A stretch of DNA of 48,018 bases. It comes from JAQBGV01 sp032128395. GTDB taxonomy: Bacteria; Planctomycetota; UBA8108; UBA1146. Positions 10,901-19,509 of the stretch are shown piece after piece; position 1 is the first letter of the stretch; each line of letters starts with the position of its first letter. A program made the position numbers and the translations under genes. The notes below the pieces were generated by a model. It saw only the letters and a list, made by a program, of their open reading frames with translations. It was not told the origin of the DNA and did no database searches. The DNA is taken from contig JAQBGV010000133.1 of NCBI GenBank assembly GCA_032128395.1, positions 1-48,018 of the forward strand, given 5' to 3'.

Positions 10901-13900
10901 ACAGCGCCTCGAACGCATTCACCGGGATCCCCGAGGCGTGCGAGTTGCGGATCCACGACGACGACGCTCCCCCCGCGATCGCGTTCGTCCTGCCGGGACA
11001 GTCCGCGGCCGAAGGGGCCCTGGTGTCGGTCGAGGTCGGGTTGACCGCCCCCTCCGGCTTCACCGTGACCGTCCCCGTGCTCTTCGGGGGCAGCGCGGAG
11101 ACCGGAGTCGACTACACCCCATCGACGACGACGCTCTCCTTCCCCCCCGGGACCGCGGTCGCGACCATCTCCCTCGCTCTGACCGTCGATGCGACCTTCG
11201 AGGGGGACGAGACGATCGATGTCTCCCTCGGCGTTCCGACCAACGGCGTCCTCGGCGGTGGATCGGTCCACACCGTCTCCCTCGGGGATGGCGACTCGGC
11301 TCCGGAGGTGTCGTTCGAGAACGTCCTCTTCACGATCACCGAGGGGAGCGGACTCGTGCGCCTCTCGCTCACCCTCGGGGGTGCCGCGCAGGCGGATGTG
11401 ATCGTCCCATGGACCGTCGCGGGAAGTGCGCAGAGCGGAGTGGACTTCGTCGCAGCCCCGAACCCGGTGGTGATCCAGGCGGGTGCGACGAGCGCCAACT
11501 TGACCCTGATCGTGATCGACGACCTGCTCGCCGAACCGACCGAGGGGGTGACCATCACCCTCGGGACCCCGATCGGTGCGGTCCTCGGCGCACTGACCCA
11601 GGCGCAGGTGACGATCGTCGACAACGGCGACCCCGCCCCCGAGGTCGGGTTCCTCCTCGCGTTCCAGGAGATCGGGGAAGGATCGGGCACTCTCGGCGTT
11701 CAGGTCGTCCTCTCCACTCCATCCGGGCACGACATCGTCGTCCCGTTCACCGCGGCGGGAACGGTCACGATCGGCGCGGACCTGACGCTCAGTCCATCGC
11801 CTCTGGTGATTCCCGCGGGGAGCCTCTCCGCCGGGATCCCGGTGACGCTCATCGACGACCTCCTCGACGAGGCCGACGAAGAGCTGATGCTCACCCTGGG
11901 AACCCCGTCGAATGCGATCCTCGGATCCGCAGCGGCCCACACTCTTCGGATCCTCGACAACGAAGCAGCCCCTGCTCTGCGTTTCGTCGCGACGGGGCAG
12001 ACGATCGGCGAGGCGGGGGGAGCGATCACCATCGATCTCGCCCTCGACGGCATCTCCGCCGCCGCGGTGACGGTGCCGATCCTGTTCGCGGGGAGTGCGG
12101 TCGAAGGGGTCGACCTCCTCGCGGTCACCGACACGGTGATCTTCGCACCCGGCGAGACCTCGGCCTCCTTGTCCGTGACTCCGATCGATGACCTTCAGAT
12201 CGAGGGCGATGAGACGTTCACGTTGACCTTCGGTCCGCCGACCGGGGCAGTGCTCGGGTCTCCGAACAGCCACACCGTGACGATCACCGACGACGATGTC
12301 CCCCCCGCGGTCAGCTTCGCGGCGGCTTCCGGCTCGGTGGCCGAGAACGTCGGCCTCATCCCGATCGGGCTGGTGCTCTCCAACCCGACTGCGGGCGACG
12401 TGGTGGTGACGATCTCCATCTCCGGAACCGCGACCCCTTCGGTCGACTTCGGACTCGCCCCGAACCCTCTGGTCATCCCCGGCGGCGCGACCAGCGCGGA
12501 CGCGCAGCTCTTCGTCCTGAACGACACTCTCGATGAGCCGGACGAGACGCTGATCCTGACGATCTCCGCGGTGAGCGGCGGGGTGCTCGGGACGACCACC
12601 ACCCGGACGATCACGATCCTCGACGATGCGGACCCGTCCCCGACGATCCAGTTCGCACAAGCGACGCAAGCCCTCGGCGAGGGATCGTCGGGGGTGTCGA
12701 TCACGGTGCAGCTCTCCGTCCCGAGCGGGTTCGACCTGTCGATCCCGGTCACGGTGAGTGGCACCGCGTCCGCGGGTGACTTCACGCTCAGCCCACCATC
12801 GCTTGCGATCCCCGCAGGGGCGTCCTTCGGCCTCTTGACCCTGATTCCGAGCAACGACCTCCTCGACGAACCGGACGAAACGGTGGTGATCGCGCTCGGG
12901 TCGACCGCGAACGCGGTGATCGGTCCGAACGCGATCCACACTGCGACCATCATCGACGACGATGCGCCCCCCACGATCGCCTTCGGCGCGTCGAGCCTCT
13001 CCGTCTCGGAGGGGGCCGGATCGCTCCCGATCACGCTCGCGACCAGCACGGTCTCCGGGCGGGACGTGACGGTCCCGATCCTGGTCAGCGGCAGCGCGAC
13101 CGCGGGGGTCGACTACGTCCCCCTGCCGTTGACGGTGACGATCCCCGCCGGGCAGACCGCGGCCGTGCTCTCCCTCGACCTCATCGACGACCTCCTCATC
13201 GAGGGGGACGAAGTGGTGATCCTCTCCCTCGGACTCCCGACGAACGCGATTGGTGCCTCGCCGCAGGTGCTTTCGGTGACGATCGTCGAGGACGACCAGG
13301 TGCCGACCGTCCAGTTCGTGAGTGCGGGACAGACGATCGCGGAGAACGGCGGCTCGACGACGGTCACCGCTTCGATCGGGACCCCCGCCGCCTCCGATGT
13401 CGTGATCCCGATCACGTTCGCGGGCACCGCGGTGCACTTCACCGACTACGTCGCCACCCCGACCCCGCTCGTGATCCCCGCCGGACAGACGACCGGCACC
13501 CTGTCGATCATCCTCCTCGACGACTCGCTCGCCGAAGCGGACGAGACGGCGATCCTCGGCTTCGGGGCGATCAGCGGTGGGAACCCCGGGGCGCAGTCGA
13601 CCCACACGATCACGATCCTCGACGACGGGGACGCGGCGCCGACGGTCGCCTTCTCGATCGCGTCGCAGACGGTCGCCGAGGGGACCACCGCCGCCTCGGT
13701 CGAGGTTCGCCTGTCGGTCGCCTCCGGGCTGCCGGTGACGGTGCCGATCACGACTTCCGGCACGGCGACGGTCGGGGTCGACTGGAGCATCGCCGCCTCC
13801 CAGGTGACGGTCCCCGCCGGACTGACCTCGGCGATCCTTCCCCTCACGATCATCGATGACCTGCTCGACGAACCGAACGAGACGATCGTCCTCACCCTCG

Positions 13901-16900
13901 GAGTGCCGACCAACGCCACGCTCGGGGCGATCACCACCCAGACGGTGACGCTCCTCGACAACGACGACGCTCCGACTGTGTCGTTCGCCACGGCGAACTC
14001 GAGCGCGGATGAGAACTCGGGCGGGGTGTCGCTCTCCCTCGTCCTCTCGGCGGTGTCCGCATTCGAGGTCAGCGTCCCGATCGTTCTCGGCGGGACCGCC
14101 ACCTCAGGAATCGACTACACCTCGGCGCCGGCGACGGTGGTGATCCCCTCCGGCCAGACCCAGGGTCTCGTCACGGTGACCCTCACCGACGATCTCAACA
14201 TCGAACCGGACGAGTCGGTCACCCTGACCCTCGGCTCCCCGATCCGAGCGACTCTCGCGGTCCCGGCCGCGCACACGCTGACGATCGTCGACAACGACAT
14301 GCTCCCGACCGTCACCTTCGCCACGACGGGGCAGACCGTCGGCGAGAACGTGGGACTCGTCGCGATCTCCGTCCTGCTCTCCGCTCCGACCGGAGCGGAT
14401 GTGACGATCCCGATCGGTCGGGGGGGAACCGCGACCGAGGGGGCGGACTACACCCTCGCACCGAACCCGGTGGTGATCCTCGCCGGCCAGACGAGTGCAT
14501 CGGTGCAGCTCGTCGTGATCGACGATCCGCTCTCCGAGCCGACCGAAACGATTCAGCTGACCCTCGGGGCGCCGACGAACGGCACGCTCGGAACCGCCTC
14601 GAGTCACATCGTGACGGTCACCGACTTCGGCGATGCGCCGCCGACGGTAGCGTTCGCCCAGCCGAGTCAGAGCACGGTGGAGAGCCCGGGAACGGTGCTC
14701 GTGCAGCTGTTCCTCACCTCGGCCGCCGGTCAGGACGTCGTGATTCCGTTCACCCTCGGGGGGACGGCGCAGTCGGGCGAGGACTACACCGTGGCGAGCC
14801 CGCCGGCCCTGATCCCCGCCGGTCAGACGACGACCACCCTCGTGGTCACCCTCGTCGACGACCCGCGGTTCGAGCTCTCGGAGACGCTGACCCTGACCCT
14901 GGGGAGTCCGAGCGGGGCGACCCTCGGCACCCCCACCGTGCACACGATCACGATCGCGAACGACGACCCCGCACCCTCGGTCCAATTCGCGACCGGGTCC
15001 TCCTTTACGGGAGAAGGGGCGGGGACCGCGGCGGTCTCGATCGTCCTCTCCGCGCCGGCGGGGATCGACATCTCGGTACCGTTCACGCACGGCGGGACGG
15101 CGACCGCGAGCGAGGACTACTCCGCACCGGTCTCCCCGGTGGTGATCCCGAAGGGGAGTACCTCGGTCCAGCTCTCCTTCCCCCTGGTCGATGACGGGTT
15201 CTTCGAGTCGGACGAGACCGTGGTCTTCACCCTCGGCTCCCCGGCCCCCGCCATTCTCGGGACGACCACGACTCACACTCTGACGATCCAGGACAACGAG
15301 GGAGTGCCCCAAGTCTCCTTCGTGACTTCGGCGCAGACGGTCGTCGAGGGGAACACGCTGGTGTCGGTCCAGATCAGCCAGACCGTCCCGACCGGAGTCG
15401 ACGTCACGATCCCCTACACCGTCGGCGGAACCGCCACCTCAGGGGTCGACTACGCCCTCGCCCCGAACCCGGCGGTGATCCCCGCCGGAGCGACGAGCAC
15501 CACGCTCAGCCTGGTGCTCATCGATGATCTCCTCGACGAGGCGGACGAGACGATCATCATCACGCTCGGGAACCCTCTCGGAGCTGTCCTCGGCTCGCCG
15601 GCGGTGCGGACGATCACCGTGACTGACAACGGCGACCTCGCACCGACGATCTCGTTCGCACTCGCCGCCTCGAGTGCGGCCGAGGGAGTGGGGACCGCGA
15701 CGGCTACGGTGAACCTCTCCGTCCCCTCCGGTCGAGCGATCACGGTCCCCACCACGGTCGCCGGGACCGCGACCCCCGGGGTCGACCACTTCATCGTGCC
15801 CGGACCCCTGACGATCCCCGCGGGGAGCCTCTCCGCTTCGATCTCGGTGATCGTGGTCGATGACCTGATCGACGAGGCGGACGAGAGTGTGACGATCGCA
15901 CTGGGATCTCCCTCGAGCGGCACGCTCGGCGCGCCGGCGACCCACCAGCTCGACATCCTCGACAACGATGATCCGCCGCTCGTTCGGTTCACGACCGCGA
16001 CCACGAGCATCTCGGAATCCGCCGGCTCGGTGGCGGTGACGGTCTCCCTCGGCATCGTCTCCGGACGAGCGGTCTCGGTGCCCTTGACCCTCGGCGGCAC
16101 GGCGAGCGCGGGGGGCGACTACTCCGCGCCGGTCTCGCCGCTCGTGATCCCCATCGGTGCCACCACCGGCACCATCACGATCCCACTCCTCGACGACCTC
16201 GTCTTCGAGGGACCGGAGACGATCGTCCTCACCCTCGGCACCCCGACCTTCGGCACCCTCGGGACCCCGTCGACGCACACCGTGCAGCTCTCGGATGACG
16301 AGCAGTTGCCGGTGGTCTCGTTCACGCAGGCGACGTCGCAGGTGACCGAGGACGACACGACCGTCACCGTCGAAGTCACCCTCTCGATTCCGTCGAACTC
16401 GGTCGTGACCGTCCCCCTGACCTTGGGGGGCACCGCGAACTCGGTCCTCGACTACGCGATCGCCGCGGGACCGGTGGTGTTCCCCGCCGGAAGCACATCG
16501 GCACTCCTGACCCTGATCATCCACGAGGACCTGCTCGATGAGACCGACGAGGTGATCACCCTCGCTCTGGGAACCCCGGGCGGCGCCCTCCCGGGAGCGA
16601 TCATGGTGCGCTCGATCACCATCATCGATGACGACGCACCCCCCTCAGTCTCGTTCCTGACCCCGAACGCAACGGTGCTCGAGGCCTCGGGGCTGAAGAC
16701 GATCCAGGTCGGTCTCTCGGCTCCGTCGGGGCGGGAGATCGTGGTCGGCTGGTCGGTCCTCGGGAGCGCCACCGCCGGTGTGGACTTCCAGATCTCGCAG
16801 GGCTCATCGACCTTCCCCGCCGGGACCCTCACGCAGAGCTTCACCATCGATGTCCTGGGCGACTCCCTCGACGAGGCGAACGAGAGCGTCGTCCTGCAAC

Positions 16901-19509
16901 TCTCCCCGCCGGCGAACGCGGTGCTCGGGATCCCCGCGACGTACACCCTGACGATCCTCGATGATGACCCCGCCCCGACGGTGAGTTTCCTCACCGCGAC
17001 CAGCACGCACGGCGAGCCGGCGGGGACGGTGCTCCTCACGCTCCAGCTCAGCGCCCCTTCCGGTCAGGACGTCCTCATTTCGACCGCCCTCTCCGGGACC
17101 GCCACGCAGGGGAGCGACTACCTGTTCGACGGGACGAGCCCTCTGCGGATCTTCGCGGGGCAGACCAGCGGCTTCCTGGTGGTGCAACTGATCAACGACG
17201 TCCAGATCGAGATGAACGAGACGATCGTCCTCACGATCCTCCCGACCAATGCGGGACTCGGAGCGATCACCCAACACACCCTCACGATCCTCGAGGACGA
17301 CATCGCCCCGACCGTGACCTTCACGACCCCGACTCAGAGCGTCCCCGAGGGGGGTGGCGCGGCGACGATCACGATCCAGCTCTCCGAACCGACCGGGATC
17401 GCCGTCACGATCCCCTACACGATCGCCGGGAGCGCGGACCTGGGGATCGACGCGACCGTCACTCCGGGTCCGCTGGTCATCCCGGCGGGACAGACCTCCG
17501 GATCGGTGTCGGTCACGATCCTCGACGACCTTCTGGTCGAGTCGAACGAGACGGTGCAGCTGACCCTGTCCCCTCCGGTGAACGGCGTGCTCGGCGGTTC
17601 GTCGATCCACACCCTCGTGATCCTCGATGACGAGACTCCCCCGACTGTTCAATTCGCGAACTCGAGCGCCTCGGTCACCGAGGCGGGGGCCCCCGCGACC
17701 TTGACCGTGACCCTGTCGGCAGCGAGCACCCTCGATGTCACCGTCGGGTACGTGCTCGCCGGCACCGCGATCGCCGGCGTCGACTTCTCGATCACCCCGC
17801 AGCCGATCTTCTTCTCCGCGGGGCAGACCTCGGCGACCGTGACGATCACCGCGATCGACGACCTGATCGACGAGGTGCTCGAGACCGCGACGGTCACCCT
17901 CGAGACCCCGAGCAACGCGTCGCTCGGTGGCCTGACCGTCGCGACGATCACCGTGACCGACAACGACGCGCCCCCGGTGGTCGGCTTCACCTCTGCGTCG
18001 CAGTCCGGCACCGAGGGGGCAGGGCCCCTGGTCGCGACAGTGGCGCTGAGCACCCCCTCGGGGAGCGACGTCACCATCCCGTTCACGCTCTCCGGGAGCG
18101 CGCTCGCCGGAACCGACGTCACGGTCCTGGCGAGCCCGGTGACGATCCCGGCGGGTCAGATCCAGACCACGATCTCGATGGTCCCGCTGCTCGATGGCTC
18201 CGACGAAGCGGACGAGACCCTCGTCATCACCCTCGGTGCCCCGTCGGGCGCAACGCTCGGTCTGGGGGTGGTCCACACCCTGACGATCCTCGATGGGGAC
18301 CCCCCGCCGCAGGTGGCATTCACCCAGTCCGCTTCGACCGCGGCAGAGGGTGCGGGGAGTGTCACGATCGGCCTCACCCTGTCGACGGCCTCGGGAAATC
18401 CGATCACGGTCCCGCTGACGATGGGTGGGAGCGCTTTCGTCGGAATCGACGCAAACCTGCTGACGAATCCGGTCCTCTTCCCGGTAGGGGTGACGACCGC
18501 GACGGTGACCGTCGACATCCTGCAAGACCTCCTTCACGAGGCGAGCGAGACCTTTGCGCTGACGATCGGGACCCCGGTCAACGCGACGGTCGGCGCGATC
18601 GGCACCCACACGATCTCCATCACCGACGACGACCCGTTGCCAGTGGTCTCCTTCGACCTCACCGGGCAGAACGCACCGGAGGCGAGCGGCGCGGCGACCG
18701 TGACGATCTCGCTCTCCGCCATCTCCGGAGCCCCGGTCACGGTGCCGGTCTCCGCCTCGGGGACCGCGACCGTGGGATCGGACTACGCTCCCCCGGCGAC
18801 GTCGCTGACGATCCTCGCCGGCACGCTCTCGACCTCGTTCACCGTCGCGATCATCGACGACACGATCGACGAGCCGGCGGAGACGATCACCCTCTCGCTC
18901 GGCGCCCCGATCGGTGCCCAGCTCGGGGGACTGTCGACCCATGTGATCACGATCGACGACGACGACGTGCCGCCGAGCGTGCGCTTCGTCCAGGCGAGCC
19001 AGCTGGTCTCCGAGACCGGCGGCTCGGTGCTCCTCCAGGTGGAGTTGACGAGCCCTGCCGCGCAGGTCGTGACGGTCCCGATCTCGTTCTTCGGGACGGC
19101 GACCGTCGGCACTGACTACAGCGTCGGAACGTCCCTGCTGACGATCCCGGCGGGGAACACCCTCGTGTCGCTCACGGTGACGATCCTCGACGACTCGCTC
19201 GATGAGCCGGGGGAATCGATCGTCGCGGTGCTCGGAACCCCGATCGGAGCGGTGCTCGGTTCGATCCCGGTGCAGACGGTGACGATCCTCGACGACGACC
19301 CCCCGCGGTGGTCGCCTTCGCGGCCGCGACGAGCGTCGCCGGTGAGAGCGCGAGCACGGTCGCGGTCACCGTCACCCTCTCCGCGCCGAGCGCCTTCGCC
19401 ATCTCGGTCCCCTACACCTTCGGCGGCACCGCGACCCCGGTGGTCGACTACGGGATCGATGCATCACCGCTCGAGATCCCCGCCGGACAGACATCGGGGA
19501 CGATCGTGA
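4951..19509 (+). CDS. Giant exported dockerin/Calx-beta repeat protein, 5' frame (broken gene)
   Basis: First frame of a gene that continues in another frame to 31106. The ATG at 4951 has GGAG 8 bases upstream and opens a signal peptide (residues 1-24, LGILLGLALLAAGLGASPLRA). An EF-hand/dockerin-like pair follows: DTNADGQVNFVD (32-43) and DVNDNGFLELAD (65-76), each with acidic or Asn ligands at positions 1, 3, 5 and 12, then a PFPGCGLDPT segment. From residue 122 about 42 Calx-beta domains of about 111 residues follow, each of the form xVxFxxxxxxxxE..G, then IPAGxxSxxIxxxxxDDxxxE, then E.xxxTLxxPTNA, then TIxDDDxxP. Calx-beta domains bind calcium and occur in adhesins and matrix proteins. The frame is sound to about 19305; the last 67 codons (R/S/P-rich) are out-of-frame read-through. 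Bridging the break gives about 8,718 residues, among the largest bacterial proteins. Probably secreted or on the cell surface. Confidence 0.9.
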   Translation: MRRLGILLGLALLAAGLGASPLRADWTFVRGDTNADGQVNFVDVINLLNKLFVPGAPPPCRDALDVNDNGFLELADPIFLLQYIFEGGAPPRSPFPGCGLDPTTDSLGCAGPLTTCPEYATEVQFSIATQQVSESAGTLEVDVVLSTALPLSMTILFQTSGAAGEGSDYLPFTNQVIVPAGQLSATLVIPLIDDNIFEGDEDLTIVLTLPAYAQMGTIDLHTAMLMDDDPMPEVNFSGGPWSAQEGIAIVSLGVALSGPSAADVSFSVAASGAAQVGTDFLMPTTPVTIPAGTLSATITVPILDDSLYEGVEELILTLISPIGAVVGAGGTATVPIGDNDTPPLISFAVPTRAMAEASIPISISVFLGQAVGIPVTASLTVSGTATLGVDYLPPVATVTIPAGSTIGTFTLSPINDAFDELDETVLLTLENPTNAVLGTFSTLEVTIIDDDNAPFVSFPALGQSVGEAGGTILVPITLSAPSALDIEIPFTFTGSATVPGDAVVTVSPLAFPAGTTSGTITVAIVNDARWEPAENLQIVLGAPTNAFPGAITTYSIAIADDDPVPMVGFTAASSQVDETAGTHSVLLSLSSLSSQPVVVPLVISGTASIPDDASVPLSVTIAAGTLTTALVIAITDDGIFEGPETIDLALGTPSGGTLAGQTTHSVTIIDDEPTPTASFSTGLLSVGESAGSIDLTIALTIPSSGSVSIPFHFEGDATSGTDVTVSASPLALLPGETTATITVAVVDDNVTEPLDTLRIVLDPPTGAALGTPSFIDIQITDDDPLPVLSLATAGHSVSEGAGTTLVTILFDRPSASSVVMPYSISGSASAGTDFTVPASPLVIPPFTTTIDLLIDLVDDSGDETDEGITITLGAPTGATLGATTVHTVLVLDNDAPPLVTLIPVPGNSFIENAGNVSVTAQLSAPSVFPISVPFSITGQVIGFVDYIANSPPLDFAPGQTTASIGISLINDTLYEGSESMIITLGPPTNASLGSPSSLMLSLVDDDPPPAANFLQATSIVTEDGAAAQVVVTLDSPSAIASVLQWTLTGTASTGLDFVISPMQLIIPAGQTTALVSIAPVTDNIDEADETVTLTLANLIDATPGVASTHQVTIIDRNNPPTLSFQLAASSLVEGSGPAGVTWLLSGPSGNDLTIPFTVSGAAAGPDLTIDPSPLVIPAGQLSGQIGVVPLADAVDEPDQAVVITLGAITGATLGAISSHTITVVDANPTPTITLRTSTVSVTETGLPVSIIVDLSGLSDFAVTVPFTLGGTATIPGDATVTASPVTIAPGTTSAPIVVTPIDDLADEPDETVTITLGNPTNAGLGATTFATVTVIDDDLLPVLELGLATATIGEGGGSWLVPVTLSSPAVDPVTVPYSLGGDADPLTDLGAFGSQLVIPPGSSSATIAIPIADDSLDEPDELLTLALGTPTNATSGVTTTAQTTIIDNDAPSVVRFALASSIRAEGDATLVVNLLLTPVSGQDVVVPITLSGSATPGEDYIAPLSNVLIPAGSTTATLTIPLLDDVTFEGDETIQLVITAPSHATIGTPGTHLATITDDEPAPVLSFATASSSAAESAGTATVTILLDAATGIPVTATILTSGTATAGTDFTQSATSVTIAPGQSSATFAITLLDDLIDEDDETVSLTFGTVQGGVPGPPTTHLLSILDDEPLPAVSFATATRPDTPESAGSLTVDVLLGAPSGRTVTVPLVPGGSASLGADYTLDTTTVTFAPGQTVRTVSIVLIDDPAAESNETISLSLGAPLSATVGSPGTHSFTVLDDDGLPAVSFATAFSTAGEGMGLTQITATLTVPASVPVNVPLLISGTATLNIDYAIAPLVIHFDAGETAASVPVIVIDDLLSEDNETIVLTFGTPTGAVLGAITTRTIQILDDDPLPTVFLETPLIEVIEGAGPTSLGVFLDAPAGRDVIVSLSLSGSATEGVDLAAVPTTVVVPAGETEALISLIVTDDTSDEPVETFILVVDSASNAFTGIPEACELRIHDDDAPPAIAFVLPGQSAAEGALVSVEVGLTAPSGFTVTVPVLFGGSAETGVDYTPSTTTLSFPPGTAVATISLALTVDATFEGDETIDVSLGVPTNGVLGGGSVHTVSLGDGDSAPEVSFENVLFTITEGSGLVRLSLTLGGAAQADVIVPWTVAGSAQSGVDFVAAPNPVVIQAGATSANLTLIVIDDLLAEPTEGVTITLGTPIGAVLGALTQAQVTIVDNGDPAPEVGFLLAFQEIGEGSGTLGVQVVLSTPSGHDIVVPFTAAGTVTIGADLTLSPSPLVIPAGSLSAGIPVTLIDDLLDEADEELMLTLGTPSNAILGSAAAHTLRILDNEAAPALRFVATGQTIGEAGGAITIDLALDGISAAAVTVPILFAGSAVEGVDLLAVTDTVIFAPGETSASLSVTPIDDLQIEGDETFTLTFGPPTGAVLGSPNSHTVTITDDDVPPAVSFAAASGSVAENVGLIPIGLVLSNPTAGDVVVTISISGTATPSVDFGLAPNPLVIPGGATSADAQLFVLNDTLDEPDETLILTISAVSGGVLGTTTTRTITILDDADPSPTIQFAQATQALGEGSSGVSITVQLSVPSGFDLSIPVTVSGTASAGDFTLSPPSLAIPAGASFGLLTLIPSNDLLDEPDETVVIALGSTANAVIGPNAIHTATIIDDDAPPTIAFGASSLSVSEGAGSLPITLATSTVSGRDVTVPILVSGSATAGVDYVPLPLTVTIPAGQTAAVLSLDLIDDLLIEGDEVVILSLGLPTNAIGASPQVLSVTIVEDDQVPTVQFVSAGQTIAENGGSTTVTASIGTPAASDVVIPITFAGTAVHFTDYVATPTPLVIPAGQTTGTLSIILLDDSLAEADETAILGFGAISGGNPGAQSTHTITILDDGDAAPTVAFSIASQTVAEGTTAASVEVRLSVASGLPVTVPITTSGTATVGVDWSIAASQVTVPAGLTSAILPLTIIDDLLDEPNETIVLTLGVPTNATLGAITTQTVTLLDNDDAPTVSFATANSSADENSGGVSLSLVLSAVSAFEVSVPIVLGGTATSGIDYTSAPATVVIPSGQTQGLVTVTLTDDLNIEPDESVTLTLGSPIRATLAVPAAHTLTIVDNDMLPTVTFATTGQTVGENVGLVAISVLLSAPTGADVTIPIGRGGTATEGADYTLAPNPVVILAGQTSASVQLVVIDDPLSEPTETIQLTLGAPTNGTLGTASSHIVTVTDFGDAPPTVAFAQPSQSTVESPGTVLVQLFLTSAAGQDVVIPFTLGGTAQSGEDYTVASPPALIPAGQTTTTLVVTLVDDPRFELSETLTLTLGSPSGATLGTPTVHTITIANDDPAPSVQFATGSSFTGEGAGTAAVSIVLSAPAGIDISVPFTHGGTATASEDYSAPVSPVVIPKGSTSVQLSFPLVDDGFFESDETVVFTLGSPAPAILGTTTTHTLTIQDNEGVPQVSFVTSAQTVVEGNTLVSVQISQTVPTGVDVTIPYTVGGTATSGVDYALAPNPAVIPAGATSTTLSLVLIDDLLDEADETIIITLGNPLGAVLGSPAVRTITVTDNGDLAPTISFALAASSAAEGVGTATATVNLSVPSGRAITVPTTVAGTATPGVDHFIVPGPLTIPAGSLSASISVIVVDDLIDEADESVTIALGSPSSGTLGAPATHQLDILDNDDPPLVRFTTATTSISESAGSVAVTVSLGIVSGRAVSVPLTLGGTASAGGDYSAPVSPLVIPIGATTGTITIPLLDDLVFEGPETIVLTLGTPTFGTLGTPSTHTVQLSDDEQLPVVSFTQATSQVTEDDTTVTVEVTLSIPSNSVVTVPLTLGGTANSVLDYAIAAGPVVFPAGSTSALLTLIIHEDLLDETDEVITLALGTPGGALPGAIMVRSITIIDDDAPPSVSFLTPNATVLEASGLKTIQVGLSAPSGREIVVGWSVLGSATAGVDFQISQGSSTFPAGTLTQSFTIDVLGDSLDEANESVVLQLSPPANAVLGIPATYTLTILDDDPAPTVSFLTATSTHGEPAGTVLLTLQLSAPSGQDVLISTALSGTATQGSDYLFDGTSPLRIFAGQTSGFLVVQLINDVQIEMNETIVLTILPTNAGLGAITQHTLTILEDDIAPTVTFTTPTQSVPEGGGAATITIQLSEPTGIAVTIPYTIAGSADLGIDATVTPGPLVIPAGQTSGSVSVTILDDLLVESNETVQLTLSPPVNGVLGGSSIHTLVILDDETPPTVQFANSSASVTEAGAPATLTVTLSAASTLDVTVGYVLAGTAIAGVDFSITPQPIFFSAGQTSATVTITAIDDLIDEVLETATVTLETPSNASLGGLTVATITVTDNDAPPVVGFTSASQSGTEGAGPLVATVALSTPSGSDVTIPFTLSGSALAGTDVTVLASPVTIPAGQIQTTISMVPLLDGSDEADETLVITLGAPSGATLGLGVVHTLTILDGDPPPQVAFTQSASTAAEGAGSVTIGLTLSTASGNPITVPLTMGGSAFVGIDANLLTNPVLFPVGVTTATVTVDILQDLLHEASETFALTIGTPVNATVGAIGTHTISITDDDPLPVVSFDLTGQNAPEASGAATVTISLSAISGAPVTVPVSASGTATVGSDYAPPATSLTILAGTLSTSFTVAIIDDTIDEPAETITLSLGAPIGAQLGGLSTHVITIDDDDVPPSVRFVQASQLVSETGGSVLLQVELTSPAAQVVTVPISFFGTATVGTDYSVGTSLLTIPAGNTLVSLTVTILDDSLDEPGESIVAVLGTPIGAVLGSIPVQTVTILDDDPPRWSPSRPRRASPVRARARSRSPSPSPRRAPSPSRSPTPSAAPRPRWSTTGSMHHRSRSPPDRHRGRS

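Noticed and set aside
7132..13605. 2,157-codon open frame on the minus strand under the Calx-beta array
   Set aside because: Composed almost entirely of R, D, E, G, H and V in repeat register. It is the antisense shadow of the GAC/ATC/GTC-rich repeat codons, with no start signal or domain.
19299..19308. Programmed ribosomal frameshift
   Set aside because: No X_XXY_YYZ slippery heptamer or clear downstream structure; a single missing base at a C run is the simpler reading.
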